DNA of 13,376 bases from an uncultured Coriobacteriales bacterium (GTDB lineage Bacteria; Actinomycetota; Coriobacteriia; Coriobacteriales; UMGS124), in NCBI GenBank assembly GCA_903789505.1, contig CAIFEU010000071.1, positions 1 to 13,376 of the forward strand, written 5' to 3'. Under the pieces are notes generated by a model that was given only the letters and a program-made list of their open reading frames with translations, did not search any database and had not been told where the DNA came from. The translations under genes and the position numbers were made by a program. This document shows positions 1-7,463 of this stretch, piece after piece (the first letter of the stretch is position 1; every line of letters starts with the position of its first letter).

Positions 1-588
1 GGCTGCCCCGCCCTCCCCTGACGCGCGCTGCGCCCCAGCGATGCCCTCACCTGCGGGATCACCCGCGACCGCGGGGCCGCTCTCATCCGCCGGCGCGCCC
101 GCGGCGCGCAGCGCGGACGCCACGGCGACCCCGCACGCGAGCGCGACGGCAGCCGCGAACAGCACCCACAGCGCCGAGTCGGTCAGCGGCTCGCTCGGCA
201 GGACGTGGCGCGCGGCAGCCGAGAGCGCGAGGAACGCCCCCGCGAGCAGGACGAGCACGCTCGCCCAGGCGGGCGCCTCGCCGCGCCCGGAGCGGCCCCG
301 CGCCACCAGCCAGACCACGACCGCGACCAGCGCGGCGATGACCGCATAGAGCTGCAGCGTCAGCGGGGAGGCGGCGTGGGCCAGGGCGCCGAGCATGCGC
401 TCGGGGTGCGCGGTCCCAGCCACGAGCGCCGCCGTCCCAGCCAGGGGCAGGGCAGCGCCGACCGCCATCACGGGCGCGCCGACGAGACGGCCCCCGCCCC
501 GCAGGGCGAGGGCCGCGCACGCGCACAGCGTGCCCGCGGACAGCTCGGCGCACAGGAAGAACATGACGAGCGTCCACGAGGTTGCCAT
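1..588 (-). CDS. DmsC-like membrane anchor subunit (3' end outside window)
   Basis: Open for 196 codons from the ATG at 588-586 to the window edge, so the C-terminus is missing. The translation starts MATSWTLVMFFLCAELSAG and is strongly hydrophobic. Membrane segments are visible at about residues 6-29, 38-58, 76-96, 107-126 and 138-160. A short loop with His61 and Pro62 follows the second segment, as in the DmsC family, where this region lies near the quinol site. DmsC-type anchors usually have eight segments and about 280 residues, so roughly one third is missing. In this family the anchor oxidises menaquinol and passes electrons to the ferredoxin subunit. The start lies 2 nt after the ferredoxin stop, and a GAGGTG ribosome site sits inside the 3' end of that gene, so translation is probably coupled. 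A DmsC anchor rather than NrfD is inferred by eye; NrfD is the alternative. Confidence 0.8.
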   Translation of the reverse strand, partial: MATSWTLVMFFLCAELSAGTLCACAALALRGGGRLVGAPVMAVGAALPLAGTAALVAGTAHPERMLGALAHAASPLTLQLYAVIAALVAVVVWLVARGRSGRGEAPAWASVLVLLAGAFLALSAAARHVLPSEPLTDSALWVLFAAAVALACGVAVASALRAAGAPADESGPAVAGDPAGEGIAGAQRASGEGGAA

Positions 589-590
589 GG

Positions 591-1214
591 CTACATCTTC
601 ACCTCTCCGTCCTGCCAGGCCATGCGCCGCAGGATGAACACGCCCTGGGGGTCGTTGCCGGAGTCGGGCAGGCGGTACAGGTCATCGTCGGTGAACTCCT
701 CGACGAAGTCGCGCAGGGTCTCGCCGCGGGCGCCGCGGAACCCGTCGATGCCCTCGTCGAGGTCGCCGTACCAGCGCGCCATGCCGCCGCACTGGGTGAC
801 GCACTGCGGCAGGCCTCCCTCGCTGGTCTGCTGCGTGCACAGCGTGCACTTCTCGGCGACGCCGCTGTCCTCGTTGACGTAGCGGCAGTTGTAGGGGCAC
901 GCCGAGACGCAGGCTCCGCAGCCGATGCACTTCTCCTTGTCGATCTGGACGGTGCCGTCGTCGGCCTTGGTGCTGGCGCCGGTGGGGCACACGGTCACGC
1001 ACGCCGGGGTGGCGCAGTGCTGGCAGCTCAGCGGCAGGAAGTACATGTCGATGTCGGGGAAGTTGCCGCCCTGCTCGCGGGGGAACGGCCCCTGGCGCAG
1101 CACCTTGGTCCAGTACTTGCCGATCGGGACGTCGTTGACGACCTTGCACGCCACGGTGCACCCCAGGCAGCCGACGCATCGGTTCAGGTCGGTCACAATC
1201 GCCATCTGAGTCAT
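591..1214 (-). CDS. DmsB-type 4x[4Fe-4S] ferredoxin electron-transfer subunit
   Basis: 207 residues, a normal length for DmsB-like subunits of molybdopterin oxidoreductases. Four Cys groups are visible: C13/C16/C19/C23, C64/C67/C72/C76, C96/C99/C102/C106 and C123/C126/C138/C142, matching the four-cubane pattern. By family knowledge it wires the quinol-oxidising anchor to the catalytic subunit. One additional Cys (C110, in CPYNC) does not belong to the basic pattern. There is no signal peptide, as expected for a subunit carried across the membrane by the Tat signal of its catalytic partner. The ATG at 1214 is preceded by GAGGAACAAGCG, a good ribosome site; a second in-frame ATG lies three codons later. 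It starts 18 nt after the catalytic subunit stop and is followed 2 nt later by the anchor, so the three genes form an operon. The family assignment is secure; the redox partner is inferred from position. Confidence 0.95.
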   Translation of the reverse strand: MTQMAIVTDLNRCVGCLGCTVACKVVNDVPIGKYWTKVLRQGPFPREQGGNFPDIDMYFLPLSCQHCATPACVTVCPTGASTKADDGTVQIDKEKCIGCGACVSACPYNCRYVNEDSGVAEKCTLCTQQTSEGGLPQCVTQCGGMARWYGDLDEGIDGFRGARGETLRDFVEEFTDDDLYRLPDSGNDPQGVFILRRMAWQDGEVKM

Positions 1215-1232
1215 CGCTTGTTCCTCGCCTTC

Positions 1233-4200
1233 CTATGCCTCGTTGCGGATGTCGTAGTTGGGCAGCCAGTCCCTCAGACGAGCGTCGGAGGAGTCGCAGA
1301 TGATCGGCGTGCCGTCGTTTCCGCAGGGCACCGGGTTGCCGAACGGGCTGTTGTCAGCCGTGGCCTTGTACACCTTCACGTTGTAGGCGCGCAGGTTCGA
1401 GGCGCCGCAGATCGGGTCCTGGTTCTCGCCGGTCACCAGGCAGTTGATGTTGCACAGGTCGTAGCCGCCGCCGGCCTGGTCGAGTTCGGGGAACCACCAC
1501 TGGTGCTCGCAGTTGATCACGCCGCGGTCGATGCCGTAGTAGGTGTCGACCACCTGGCGCACCTTGCCCTCGGGGCTCTCGATCCACACCCAGTCGCCCG
1601 GCTGGACGCCCAGCTCCTCGGCGTCGGCGGGGTTGATCTCGACGCGCGGCACCGGCCACAGCTCGCGGCACCACGGCAGCTGACGGTGCTCGGAGTGGAA
1701 GTACACCGGGATGCGACGGCCGGTGGTCATCAGGAACGGGTACTCGTCGGTGACGCTCGGGTCGGCCAGCTCGGTGCGCGGCGCCGGCTCCCAGGTGGGC
1801 ACGTTGAACTTGCCGCTGGGCTCGTAGGTCTCCATCACGGTGCTCCACAGCTCCTGCTTGCGCGTGGGCGTGGAGAAGCCGCGCATCGGGTTGCCGGCGG
1901 GGGTGACCAGGTCGGCGGCGCTCAGCATGCCGGTCTCGTAGCGGCGGTAGGTGCCCCAGCCCTCGGGGTTGATCGCCTTGCAGTCCCACCAGCCGTGCTC
2001 CTGGAACGCCTCCTTGTACTGCTCCCAGGTGAGGCCGGTCCCGGAGATGGTGCGGTCGTACAGCTGCTCGACCGTGGGCCACGTCGCTCCCTCGGGCAGG
2101 TCGAACGCCACCGGGTCATCCGCGTACGGCACGCCCATCGCCTTGTAGACGTCGAGGACGATCTGGACGTCGAAGTGGCAGTCGGCGGGCGGCTCGATGC
2201 AGCGGCAGTTCGCACCCTGCGCGCCCGTGGAGCCCTGCGACAGACGCGGGCAGTCGACCTCGAGCCAGTGGTACACCGGCAGCACGATGTCGGCGGCACC
2301 CACCGTCGGGGTCTTCCACAGGTCCTGGACCACGAAGAAGTCCAGGGAGTTGAGCGCCTCCCAGTACTTGAGCGAGTTGCCCTGGTTCATGAAGCCGGAC
2401 GCCTCGCACAGGCCACCGCGCACCGGGTAGGGGTTGCCGGTGAGCATGGCGTCGGCGATCGCGTTGGCGTCGGCCCACTGCTGCCACCAGCCCAGCGTCG
2501 GGATCTTCTCGACGCCGCAGATCTTGTCGGTCCACAGGTCCCAGTCGATCCCCTCGTTGTGGCCGGAGGAAATCGTGGGCTGCGCGTCATCGACGCCGTG
2601 GTACAGGCCCAGGCTCGGGCCGCGCATGCCGGCGGGGGTGTCCATGTTGCCGGTGATGCCGCACAGGTTGTCGAACGCGCGGTTGTTCTGGATGGCGTTG
2701 CAGGCGTGCTCCGCGGCGAGCATGTACTGCAGGCCGCCGTTGCCGTAGCCGGTGGAGGGGTCGATCGGCGTCGCCCATGTGAGGCAGGCGCGCTCGATGT
2801 CCTCTGCCTTCACGCCGCAGATCTCGGCCGTGGTGTCAAGGTCGTACTTGGCCGCCTCGGCCTTGTAGAACTCCCAGACGGGCTTGGCCTGGTAGCTCTT
2901 GCCGTCGGCGAGCTTGACCTCGAACTCGCCCTCCAGCGCCGGGTCGATCTCGGGGTCGAACGGGCTCTCCTTGGCGATGCGCCCGGGGATGGTCCCGCGC
3001 TGGACGTTGGGCTGGGGGCTCTCGTAGAACTGGTCCCAGACCTCGTCGGGCTCGCCCTCCCACAGGCCGGTCTCGGCGTCGAAGTAGGTGAGGTGGCCGG
3101 ACTCGTCGTTGCCGTGCAGCGGGTGGGCGTCGTCGGTGCCGGCGAGCTCGTCCCACACCATGAAGCGCGACGGGCTGCCGTCCTTCTTGAGGTCGCTCTC
3201 CTTGAGCAGGCGCGTCTTCATGGTCTTGCCGTCGGTCCACTCGATCTTATGCACGATCGTGGGGCCGTCGGACGGCTCCATGTCGGGCACGACGAGGAAC
3301 GGGGCGTCGGTCCAGCGCTTGACGTACAGGTCCTTGTACAGGTGGTTCTGGATGACCAGGTTGGTCCAGCACAGGGCCATCGCGCCGTCGGTGCCGGGCT
3401 TGAGGTACATGTGGATGTCGGCCTCGTGGCCCAGGTTGGTCATGCGCGGGTCCACCGTGATGTACGTGTCGGCGCGCGTGGCGATGTCGACTGTGGAGCG
3501 ACAGCTCTCGTCGTAGTTGGAGATCTCCGATGCGCCGCCCCAGGCGACGAAGACGCGCGGGCGGTCGCCGGTGGCCATCCAGGACTGCGCGAACTCCGAG
3601 ACCATCTCGGTGGCCATGTGGCGCGGCCCCTTGCAGATCTGCCAGGCGGTCACGGCGTTCGGCGACCCGACGAGCTGCAGCCATGCGGCGTAGGCGTGCT
3701 GGGTCCAGATGCGGCTCGTACCGCCCATGAAGAACATCGACTCGCCGCCGTACTTGTCCTTGAGCTCCTGGAACTTCTCGGCGATGGTCTGGTATGCCTC
3801 GTCCCAGGAGATGCGCACCCAGCCCGGGTCGTCGGAACCCTTGGGGTTGGTCCGCTTCATCGGGTGGTACAGACGGTTGGGGTGGTACGCCGCCTGGATG
3901 GACGACTGGCTCTTGGTGCAGCAGTTGCCCATCGAGTTGAACGCGGTCTCGGCGTCGCCCTCGATCTTGACCGCGCGGCCGTCCTTGACCGTCACGATGA
4001 CGCCGCACTCGTTCTTGCCGCACGCGCGGCAGCAGGTGCGCACGAGCTTGATGCCGTCGCCCTTGTCGCCCATCTTGGTCTGCGCCAGCGGGTTCTCCAA
4101 CGGCAGGTTGCCCGCCATCGCCCCCGTCTCGCCGTCGGCGTCTGCCGACGAGGACGCGGCCTCCTTCGCGAGGCCCGCCAGCGGCGTCGCCGCGAACGCT

Positions 4201-4265
4201 GCGGTTGCCGTCGCGACTGCGACGAGCTTGCTGAACGCCCTGCGCGTCAAACTGAGCTTATCCAT
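1233..4265 (-). CDS. Tat-exported molybdopterin oxidoreductase, catalytic subunit (DMSO reductase superfamily; catechol dehydroxylase/acetylene hydratase-like)
   Basis: 1010 residues. The start at 4265 is set by GGGAGG upstream of the ATG and by a Tat signal (LTRRAFSKL at residues 6-14, then a hydrophobic Ala-rich stretch). The open frame continues far upstream, but without plausible protein sequence. An N-terminal [4Fe-4S] motif is C79-x2-C82-x4-C87-x28-C116, followed by Lys118 in the usual C-x-K arrangement; C78 and C115 are adjacent extra Cys. C211 (in WQICKGPRH) lies 95 residues after C116, the spacing recalled for acetylene hydratase between its last cluster Cys and its Mo-binding Cys, so C211 is the likely Mo ligand. 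The segment from about residue 842 (beginning YPFLMTTGRRIPVYF) is the C-terminal molybdopterin dinucleotide-binding domain. A bis-MGD cofactor and a periplasmic location are inferred from the family. Catechol dehydroxylases, transhydroxylases and acetylene hydratase are the nearest types I can name; the substrate is not readable from sequence. It is first in the operon and divergent from a LuxR regulator. Confidence 0.93.
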   Translation of the reverse strand: MDKLSLTRRAFSKLVAVATATAAFAATPLAGLAKEAASSSADADGETGAMAGNLPLENPLAQTKMGDKGDGIKLVRTCCRACGKNECGVIVTVKDGRAVKIEGDAETAFNSMGNCCTKSQSSIQAAYHPNRLYHPMKRTNPKGSDDPGWVRISWDEAYQTIAEKFQELKDKYGGESMFFMGGTSRIWTQHAYAAWLQLVGSPNAVTAWQICKGPRHMATEMVSEFAQSWMATGDRPRVFVAWGGASEISNYDESCRSTVDIATRADTYITVDPRMTNLGHEADIHMYLKPGTDGAMALCWTNLVIQNHLYKDLYVKRWTDAPFLVVPDMEPSDGPTIVHKIEWTDGKTMKTRLLKESDLKKDGSPSRFMVWDELAGTDDAHPLHGNDESGHLTYFDAETGLWEGEPDEVWDQFYESPQPNVQRGTIPGRIAKESPFDPEIDPALEGEFEVKLADGKSYQAKPVWEFYKAEAAKYDLDTTAEICGVKAEDIERACLTWATPIDPSTGYGNGGLQYMLAAEHACNAIQNNRAFDNLCGITGNMDTPAGMRGPSLGLYHGVDDAQPTISSGHNEGIDWDLWTDKICGVEKIPTLGWWQQWADANAIADAMLTGNPYPVRGGLCEASGFMNQGNSLKYWEALNSLDFFVVQDLWKTPTVGAADIVLPVYHWLEVDCPRLSQGSTGAQGANCRCIEPPADCHFDVQIVLDVYKAMGVPYADDPVAFDLPEGATWPTVEQLYDRTISGTGLTWEQYKEAFQEHGWWDCKAINPEGWGTYRRYETGMLSAADLVTPAGNPMRGFSTPTRKQELWSTVMETYEPSGKFNVPTWEPAPRTELADPSVTDEYPFLMTTGRRIPVYFHSEHRQLPWCRELWPVPRVEINPADAEELGVQPGDWVWIESPEGKVRQVVDTYYGIDRGVINCEHQWWFPELDQAGGGYDLCNINCLVTGENQDPICGASNLRAYNVKVYKATADNSPFGNPVPCGNDGTPIICDSSDARLRDWLPNYDIRNEA

Positions 4266-4757
4266 GGTCCTCCCTCTCGACTCCCTCGCATGCGCGCTCG
4301 CCCCCCTGGCGGGCGCGCCGGTAGTGCGGGCGTGCCCCGACGTGGGGCCGCGCCGCCTCGAGGAAAGATGATGCGCAGCAGGGCGCCTCTGCGCGTCCCC
4401 CGTTCGTATGGGAGCGCGCATGGTTCTGCGACGCGGGAGGTCACGCGCGCCGTTGTGCCCCTCTCGCCTGGTGGCGAGCGGATATGCCCGGCAGCTGCGG
4501 CGATGGGTCAGACGGAGGCCACGCCCGCCTCCCCATATGATTTGACGGGGGGGTACGGCGGACAGGGACGCCCCCGTGCGAAGGAGAGACTCCGCTCCGA
4601 ACTCAGCGCCACGCGGGGCGAGCGCAGGCGGAGGGAATGGCGAATGGCAAGACGGATAGCGGATATAATGTCGTGTCGCGCGTTCGGGCGGCAGGCAGGG
4701 GGAGACGGCAAGCCACCGGGTGTCGCGTCCAAAGGGAGGAAAGGGCAAGGGGCTGGC
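4266..4757. promoter_or_regulatory. Divergent intergenic region between molybdoenzyme operon and LuxR regulator
   Basis: 492 bp without a convincing gene. Toward the right it has a consensus -10 box for the regulator (listed separately). Toward the left I find no convincing -10 box for the molybdoenzyme operon. Possible control elements: CCCATATG at 4532-4539, an 8-mer also present in the palindrome at 6466-6475; GGGGTA at 4550-4555, the reverse complement of the TACCCC motif that occurs three times near 11224-11268; and a small inverted repeat CTCGCC-N4-GGCGAG at 4463-4478, which would lie in the leader of the molybdoenzyme transcript if transcription starts upstream of it. The function of each element is inferred from position only. 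Confidence 0.5.
4664..4669 (+). promoter_or_regulatory. -10 box (TATAAT) for the LuxR regulator gene
   Basis: A perfect TATAAT in very GC-rich surroundings, 88 bp upstream of the GTG start. No good -35 box is seen at 16-18 bp. It overlaps the only in-frame upstream ATG near it (4668-4670), which supports the downstream GTG as the real start. The transcript would begin near 4676, giving a leader of about 80 nt. Confidence 0.55.
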
Positions 4758-6383
4758 GTGTCCACAGACGCTTCGACCACGGCAACAGACGCCGTGATAA
4801 CCGAATCGGACATCGGCGGGGGCCGCTTCAGGGCGGACCTGCTCGGCTACTCGCTGCATCTCTGCTGGATCTGCCTGACGTTCTACCAGGTGGTGCCCAA
4901 CGCGCTCGGACAGATGTACACCGTGACGTCGCCCGGCAACCTCACGTACCTCTCCTCGACGCTTGCCCTGTGCCTCACCCTGTGCCTGGGCATCGCGCGC
5001 ACCAAGCCGTTCATGCGAATCGCCGAGTCCGCGCCGGGGGTCTGGGGCGCCCCCGCGATCACGTGCCTGGGGACCGTCCTCTTCTGCGCCAACGCGTTGA
5101 ACCCGCACGTCGTGACGGCGGTCGCCGGGGGTATCCTCACCGGTATCGGCTCTGCGGTCATGGCGGCGCGATGGGCCTCCGTGTTCGGCGCCGCGGGCAC
5201 GCGGCCCCTGATCGAGACGTTTTCCACCCTGCTCGTGATAACCGCCATCGTCTGCATGACCACCTCCTACCTGCCGCTCGCCACGATTCTCTCGATCATG
5301 ACGGTGCTGCCGCTGGCGTCGGGCGCCTGCCTGCAGCACGCACGGCATGTCCAGTCGTCGCTGCGGGACGGGCAGGGCGCGGCGGAGCCCCCCGCGTCGC
5401 GGCGCGGCAGGGCAGCCCACCGCCGCGGCATGTTCGGGGCGCTCGCCGCGTTCATCGCGCTGGTGGGGCTCGCCTCCGGAGCGTTGCCGCAACTCTCCCG
5501 GGCACCGGAGGCACTGCCGTACGACCTCGTCTTCTACCTGCTCACCGCGCTGTTCGCCCTCGCGTTCATCGGAATCCTGCTCTACCAGGAGAGCCCGCGC
5601 GCGCTGCTGGTGGCGCTCGCGCTGCCGCTGGGGATGCTGCTCGTCGTCACCATCCCCTTCGCGCGGTTCGTCTCCGCGAGCCCCCTTGACCCGTTCTACC
5701 TGATCGGCGAGGCGGCGTTCGAGCTGCTGCTGATGTTCTTCGCGGTGCTGTTCGCCCTGGTCCTGGACCTCTCCCCCGCGCGCACCTTCATGGCGTCGCG
5801 CGTGACGCTTGCGCTCTCGGACATCGTCGGCTCGCTGTTCGGCGCGCGCCTCGTCTCCCTTGCGGCGTCCGAAGCGCTGGGTTCGGCGTACTTCCTGCAG
5901 GTGGCGAGCATCGTGGCGCTGGTCGCCGCGGAGCTTGTGACGATTGGCATGGTCGGGGGCTACCTCGTCCTGCACCGTCGGAGCGGCATCCTGGGAGGCG
6001 AGCCCGGCAGCGCGGCAAAGTCGGAAGTCGGCGGCTCCCGCGGCGGCGCAGCGGCGGCCTCTCCCTCGACGGCAGGCAATCCCGCGGCGAATGTCGCCGG
6101 CGATGACGCGCGGTCCACCGGTGCCGGCGGAGAGGAGGCCGAGGCCGACTCGCCAATCGAGCTCTCCCACAGGGTCGCCTGCCAGTACCACCTCTCCCCG
6201 CGCGAGACCGACGTGCTCGAGCTGCTCGCCCAGGGCGACGCCCCCGCCCAGATACAGGAGAAGCTCTGCATCTCGCAGGGGACCATGAGCTACCACATGC
6301 GCAACATCTACGCCAAGCTCGGCGTGCACTCGCGCCAGGAGCTCATGGTGCTCGTGCTCAGCGAGGCGCGCGCCGACCGGTAG
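4758..6383 (+). CDS. Membrane-bound LuxR-type transcriptional regulator (about 12 TM + C-terminal HTH)
   Basis: 541 residues from a GTG preceded by AAGGGG with a 5-nt spacer. The frame is open far upstream, but that sequence is not protein-like and a -10 box lies within it. About twelve hydrophobic segments can be counted, beginning near residue 28 and ending with a segment containing ALVAAELVTIGMVGGYLVLH, with a polar loop after the sixth. An Ala/Gly/Ser-rich linker follows, then a LuxR/GerE helix-turn-helix at about 477-541 (LSPRETDVLELLAQG, then SQGTMSYHMRNIYAKLGV as turn and recognition helix). The membrane half probably senses or binds a small molecule, and the HTH acts on DNA at the membrane. 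This architecture is widespread in Eggerthellaceae and, as I recall, is linked to catechol dehydroxylase genes. It is divergent from the molybdoenzyme operon, the natural target. Whether it activates or represses is unknown; absence of a clear reductase -10 box favours activation. Confidence 0.9.
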   Translation: MSTDASTTATDAVITESDIGGGRFRADLLGYSLHLCWICLTFYQVVPNALGQMYTVTSPGNLTYLSSTLALCLTLCLGIARTKPFMRIAESAPGVWGAPAITCLGTVLFCANALNPHVVTAVAGGILTGIGSAVMAARWASVFGAAGTRPLIETFSTLLVITAIVCMTTSYLPLATILSIMTVLPLASGACLQHARHVQSSLRDGQGAAEPPASRRGRAAHRRGMFGALAAFIALVGLASGALPQLSRAPEALPYDLVFYLLTALFALAFIGILLYQESPRALLVALALPLGMLLVVTIPFARFVSASPLDPFYLIGEAAFELLLMFFAVLFALVLDLSPARTFMASRVTLALSDIVGSLFGARLVSLAASEALGSAYFLQVASIVALVAAELVTIGMVGGYLVLHRRSGILGGEPGSAAKSEVGGSRGGAAAASPSTAGNPAANVAGDDARSTGAGGEEAEADSPIELSHRVACQYHLSPRETDVLELLAQGDAPAQIQEKLCISQGTMSYHMRNIYAKLGVHSRQELMVLVLSEARADR

Positions 6384-6465
6384 GCGACGGGGCGAGGGGG
6401 AGGGCGCCGAGCCCCGCACCACGTCCCCCATGGCCAAAACTTCTACGTTTGCCCAGCTCATATCA

Positions 6466-6496
6466 CCCATATGGGAAAAACCATACGGAGATATGG
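6466..6496. promoter_or_regulatory. Two palindromes upstream of the winged-helix/TorD operon
   Basis: CCCATATGGG at 6466-6475 is a perfect 10-bp palindrome. CCATA-N6-TATGG at 6481-6496 is a second inverted repeat with a similar core. Both sit in an AT-rich island (about 6435-6495) upstream of a candidate -35 box, at about -74 and -56 from the predicted transcription start, a normal position for an activator. The half-site CCCATATG recurs at 4532-4539. Binding by a LuxR regulator is inferred, not shown. Confidence 0.5.
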
Positions 6497-6508
6497 GGCC
6501 TTCTGTCG

Positions 6509-6538
6509 TTGTGTCTCCCCTCATGCCGACCCTATCAT
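6509..6538 (+). promoter_or_regulatory. Candidate promoter for the winged-helix/TorD operon
   Basis: TTGTGT (6509-6514), 18-bp spacer, TATCAT (6533-6538). The -10 box matches the consensus at five of six positions; the -35 box is weak. The predicted start of transcription near 6545 leaves a leader of about 37 nt before the ATG at 6582. The weak -35 box with palindromes just upstream fits an activated promoter. Confidence 0.4.
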
Positions 6539-6581
6539 CGGCCCCGATGCGCACGGTGCGCACGGCTGGGAGGGGACTGAC

Positions 6582-7385
6582 ATGAGCGACAGCTGCATCG
6601 CAGACGACCGCGTCCGCACGGCGGCGCGAGACACAGAGGACGACGACATGGGACAGGCGCGGGAGGGACGGCGCGCGAGCACGACGCCCGAGACTGACGC
6701 CCGGAAGCCCGGAGACGCGGGCGCTCCCGCGACCACGGCGGGAACCGACGCCCCCGAAGGGGCTGGGGACGGCGTGGACGCCGTGCGCAGGCTGCTGGAC
6801 GGCATGCCGGGACGGCGCGACGTCCTCCTGGGAATCCTGGCGCTCTGCAGGGAGCCGCGCCCCGTCCCCGAGGTGGAGCAGGCGGTGAGGGAGCTGCAGC
6901 GACACAACGAGTCGGTGTACTCGGCAGCGAGCCTGTGCGCCATGCTCGAGGGCGCCGGCGCAATCGTGCGGCAGGACGCCGACGGCAACCGACTGGGACA
7001 GGCGCGCAACGAGCCAGAGGTCGAGGAGGTCGACGGCGTCCGCTACCTGCGGCCCCGACGGACCCCTGCCTCCTACTGGCGCACCACCGAGACGGGCGAG
7101 CTCGCCCTGGCGAGCGACGACCCCGCCGACCGCCTGCGCAAGCTGTTGGAGGAGCAGGGACAGTTCCGCCCCGTCTACGAGCGCATCCTCGAGATGTGCT
7201 CCGGCGACGCGGGCGCGACGATGCGCTCCATGGGCGACGCCCTCGACAACGACCCCCTGCTGAAGGACGCGCACCTGTTCGCGTCGCATTTCGTCGAGCA
7301 GCTCGAGAGCTGCGGTGCGCTGGAGTTCACGGACGCCTGGCGCGTGACCGACGCCTTCCGCGCGGCGAATCCCGCGCGAGCCTAG
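6582..7385 (+). CDS. Hypothetical protein with two winged-helix-like repeats
   Basis: 267 residues. The ATG at 6582 has GGGAGGGG 7 nt upstream. A longer reading from 6471 would start inside the upstream palindrome and is rejected. Residues 1-65 are polar, low-complexity and probably disordered. Two similar units follow. Unit 1 (about 79-128 with 165-176) begins RDVLLGILALC and ends in MLEGAGAI plus YWRTTETGELAL. Unit 2 (about 196-259) begins RPVYERILEMC and ends in QLESCGAL plus WRVTDAF. Both have the helix-turn-helix then strand-turn-strand order of a winged helix, with the shared pattern R-x-V-x3-IL-x2-C and LE-x-x-GA. I do not recognise a named family. With a TorD chaperone directly downstream it could regulate or assist the molybdoenzyme system; function unknown. 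It shares an operon with the chaperone (78-bp gap). Confidence 0.75.
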   Translation: MSDSCIADDRVRTAARDTEDDDMGQAREGRRASTTPETDARKPGDAGAPATTAGTDAPEGAGDGVDAVRRLLDGMPGRRDVLLGILALCREPRPVPEVEQAVRELQRHNESVYSAASLCAMLEGAGAIVRQDADGNRLGQARNEPEVEEVDGVRYLRPRRTPASYWRTTETGELALASDDPADRLRKLLEEQGQFRPVYERILEMCSGDAGATMRSMGDALDNDPLLKDAHLFASHFVEQLESCGALEFTDAWRVTDAFRAANPARA

Positions 7386-7399
7386 GATTCCCGCACACC

Positions 7400-7420
7400 C
7401 CGGGCCCCGCGAGGGCCCGG
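7400..7420 (+). other. Stem-loop between winged-helix gene and torD-like gene
   Basis: CCGGGCCC (7400-7407) and GGGCCCGG (7413-7420) form a perfect 8-bp GC stem with a 5-nt loop, 15 nt after the stop codon. No T-run follows, so it may be a processing or attenuation hairpin that reduces downstream expression rather than a full terminator. Confidence 0.5.
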
Positions 7421-7463
7421 CCCCGTTGACCACCGTTGAACACCCCAGAGAAAGGTCGCAGCA

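Noticed and set aside
1233..4265. Naming the enzyme as dopamine or another specific dehydroxylase, or as acetylene hydratase
   Set aside because: Substrate cannot be read from the sequence. The acetylene hydratase Asp after the second cluster Cys is absent (Gly83).
4542..4547. TTGACG as a -35 box for the regulator
   Set aside because: No -10 box at 16-18 bp; the TATAAT at 4664 is too far away.
582..4757. Very long upstream extension of the LuxR regulator frame, antisense to the molybdoenzyme operon
   Set aside because: High-GC codon bias keeps the antisense frame open. The translation is an Ala/Val/Gly/Arg-rich shadow, while the opposite strand encodes proteins with clear motifs.
6388..6416. 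CGGGGC / GCCCCG inverted repeat as terminator of the first LuxR gene
   Set aside because: Only 6 bp with a 17-nt loop and no T-run in GC-rich DNA; expected by chance.
6471..6581. Longer start for the winged-helix protein
   Set aside because: It would begin inside the CCCATATGGG palindrome and upstream of the candidate promoter; no ribosome site. The ATG at 6582 has GGGAGGGG at good spacing.
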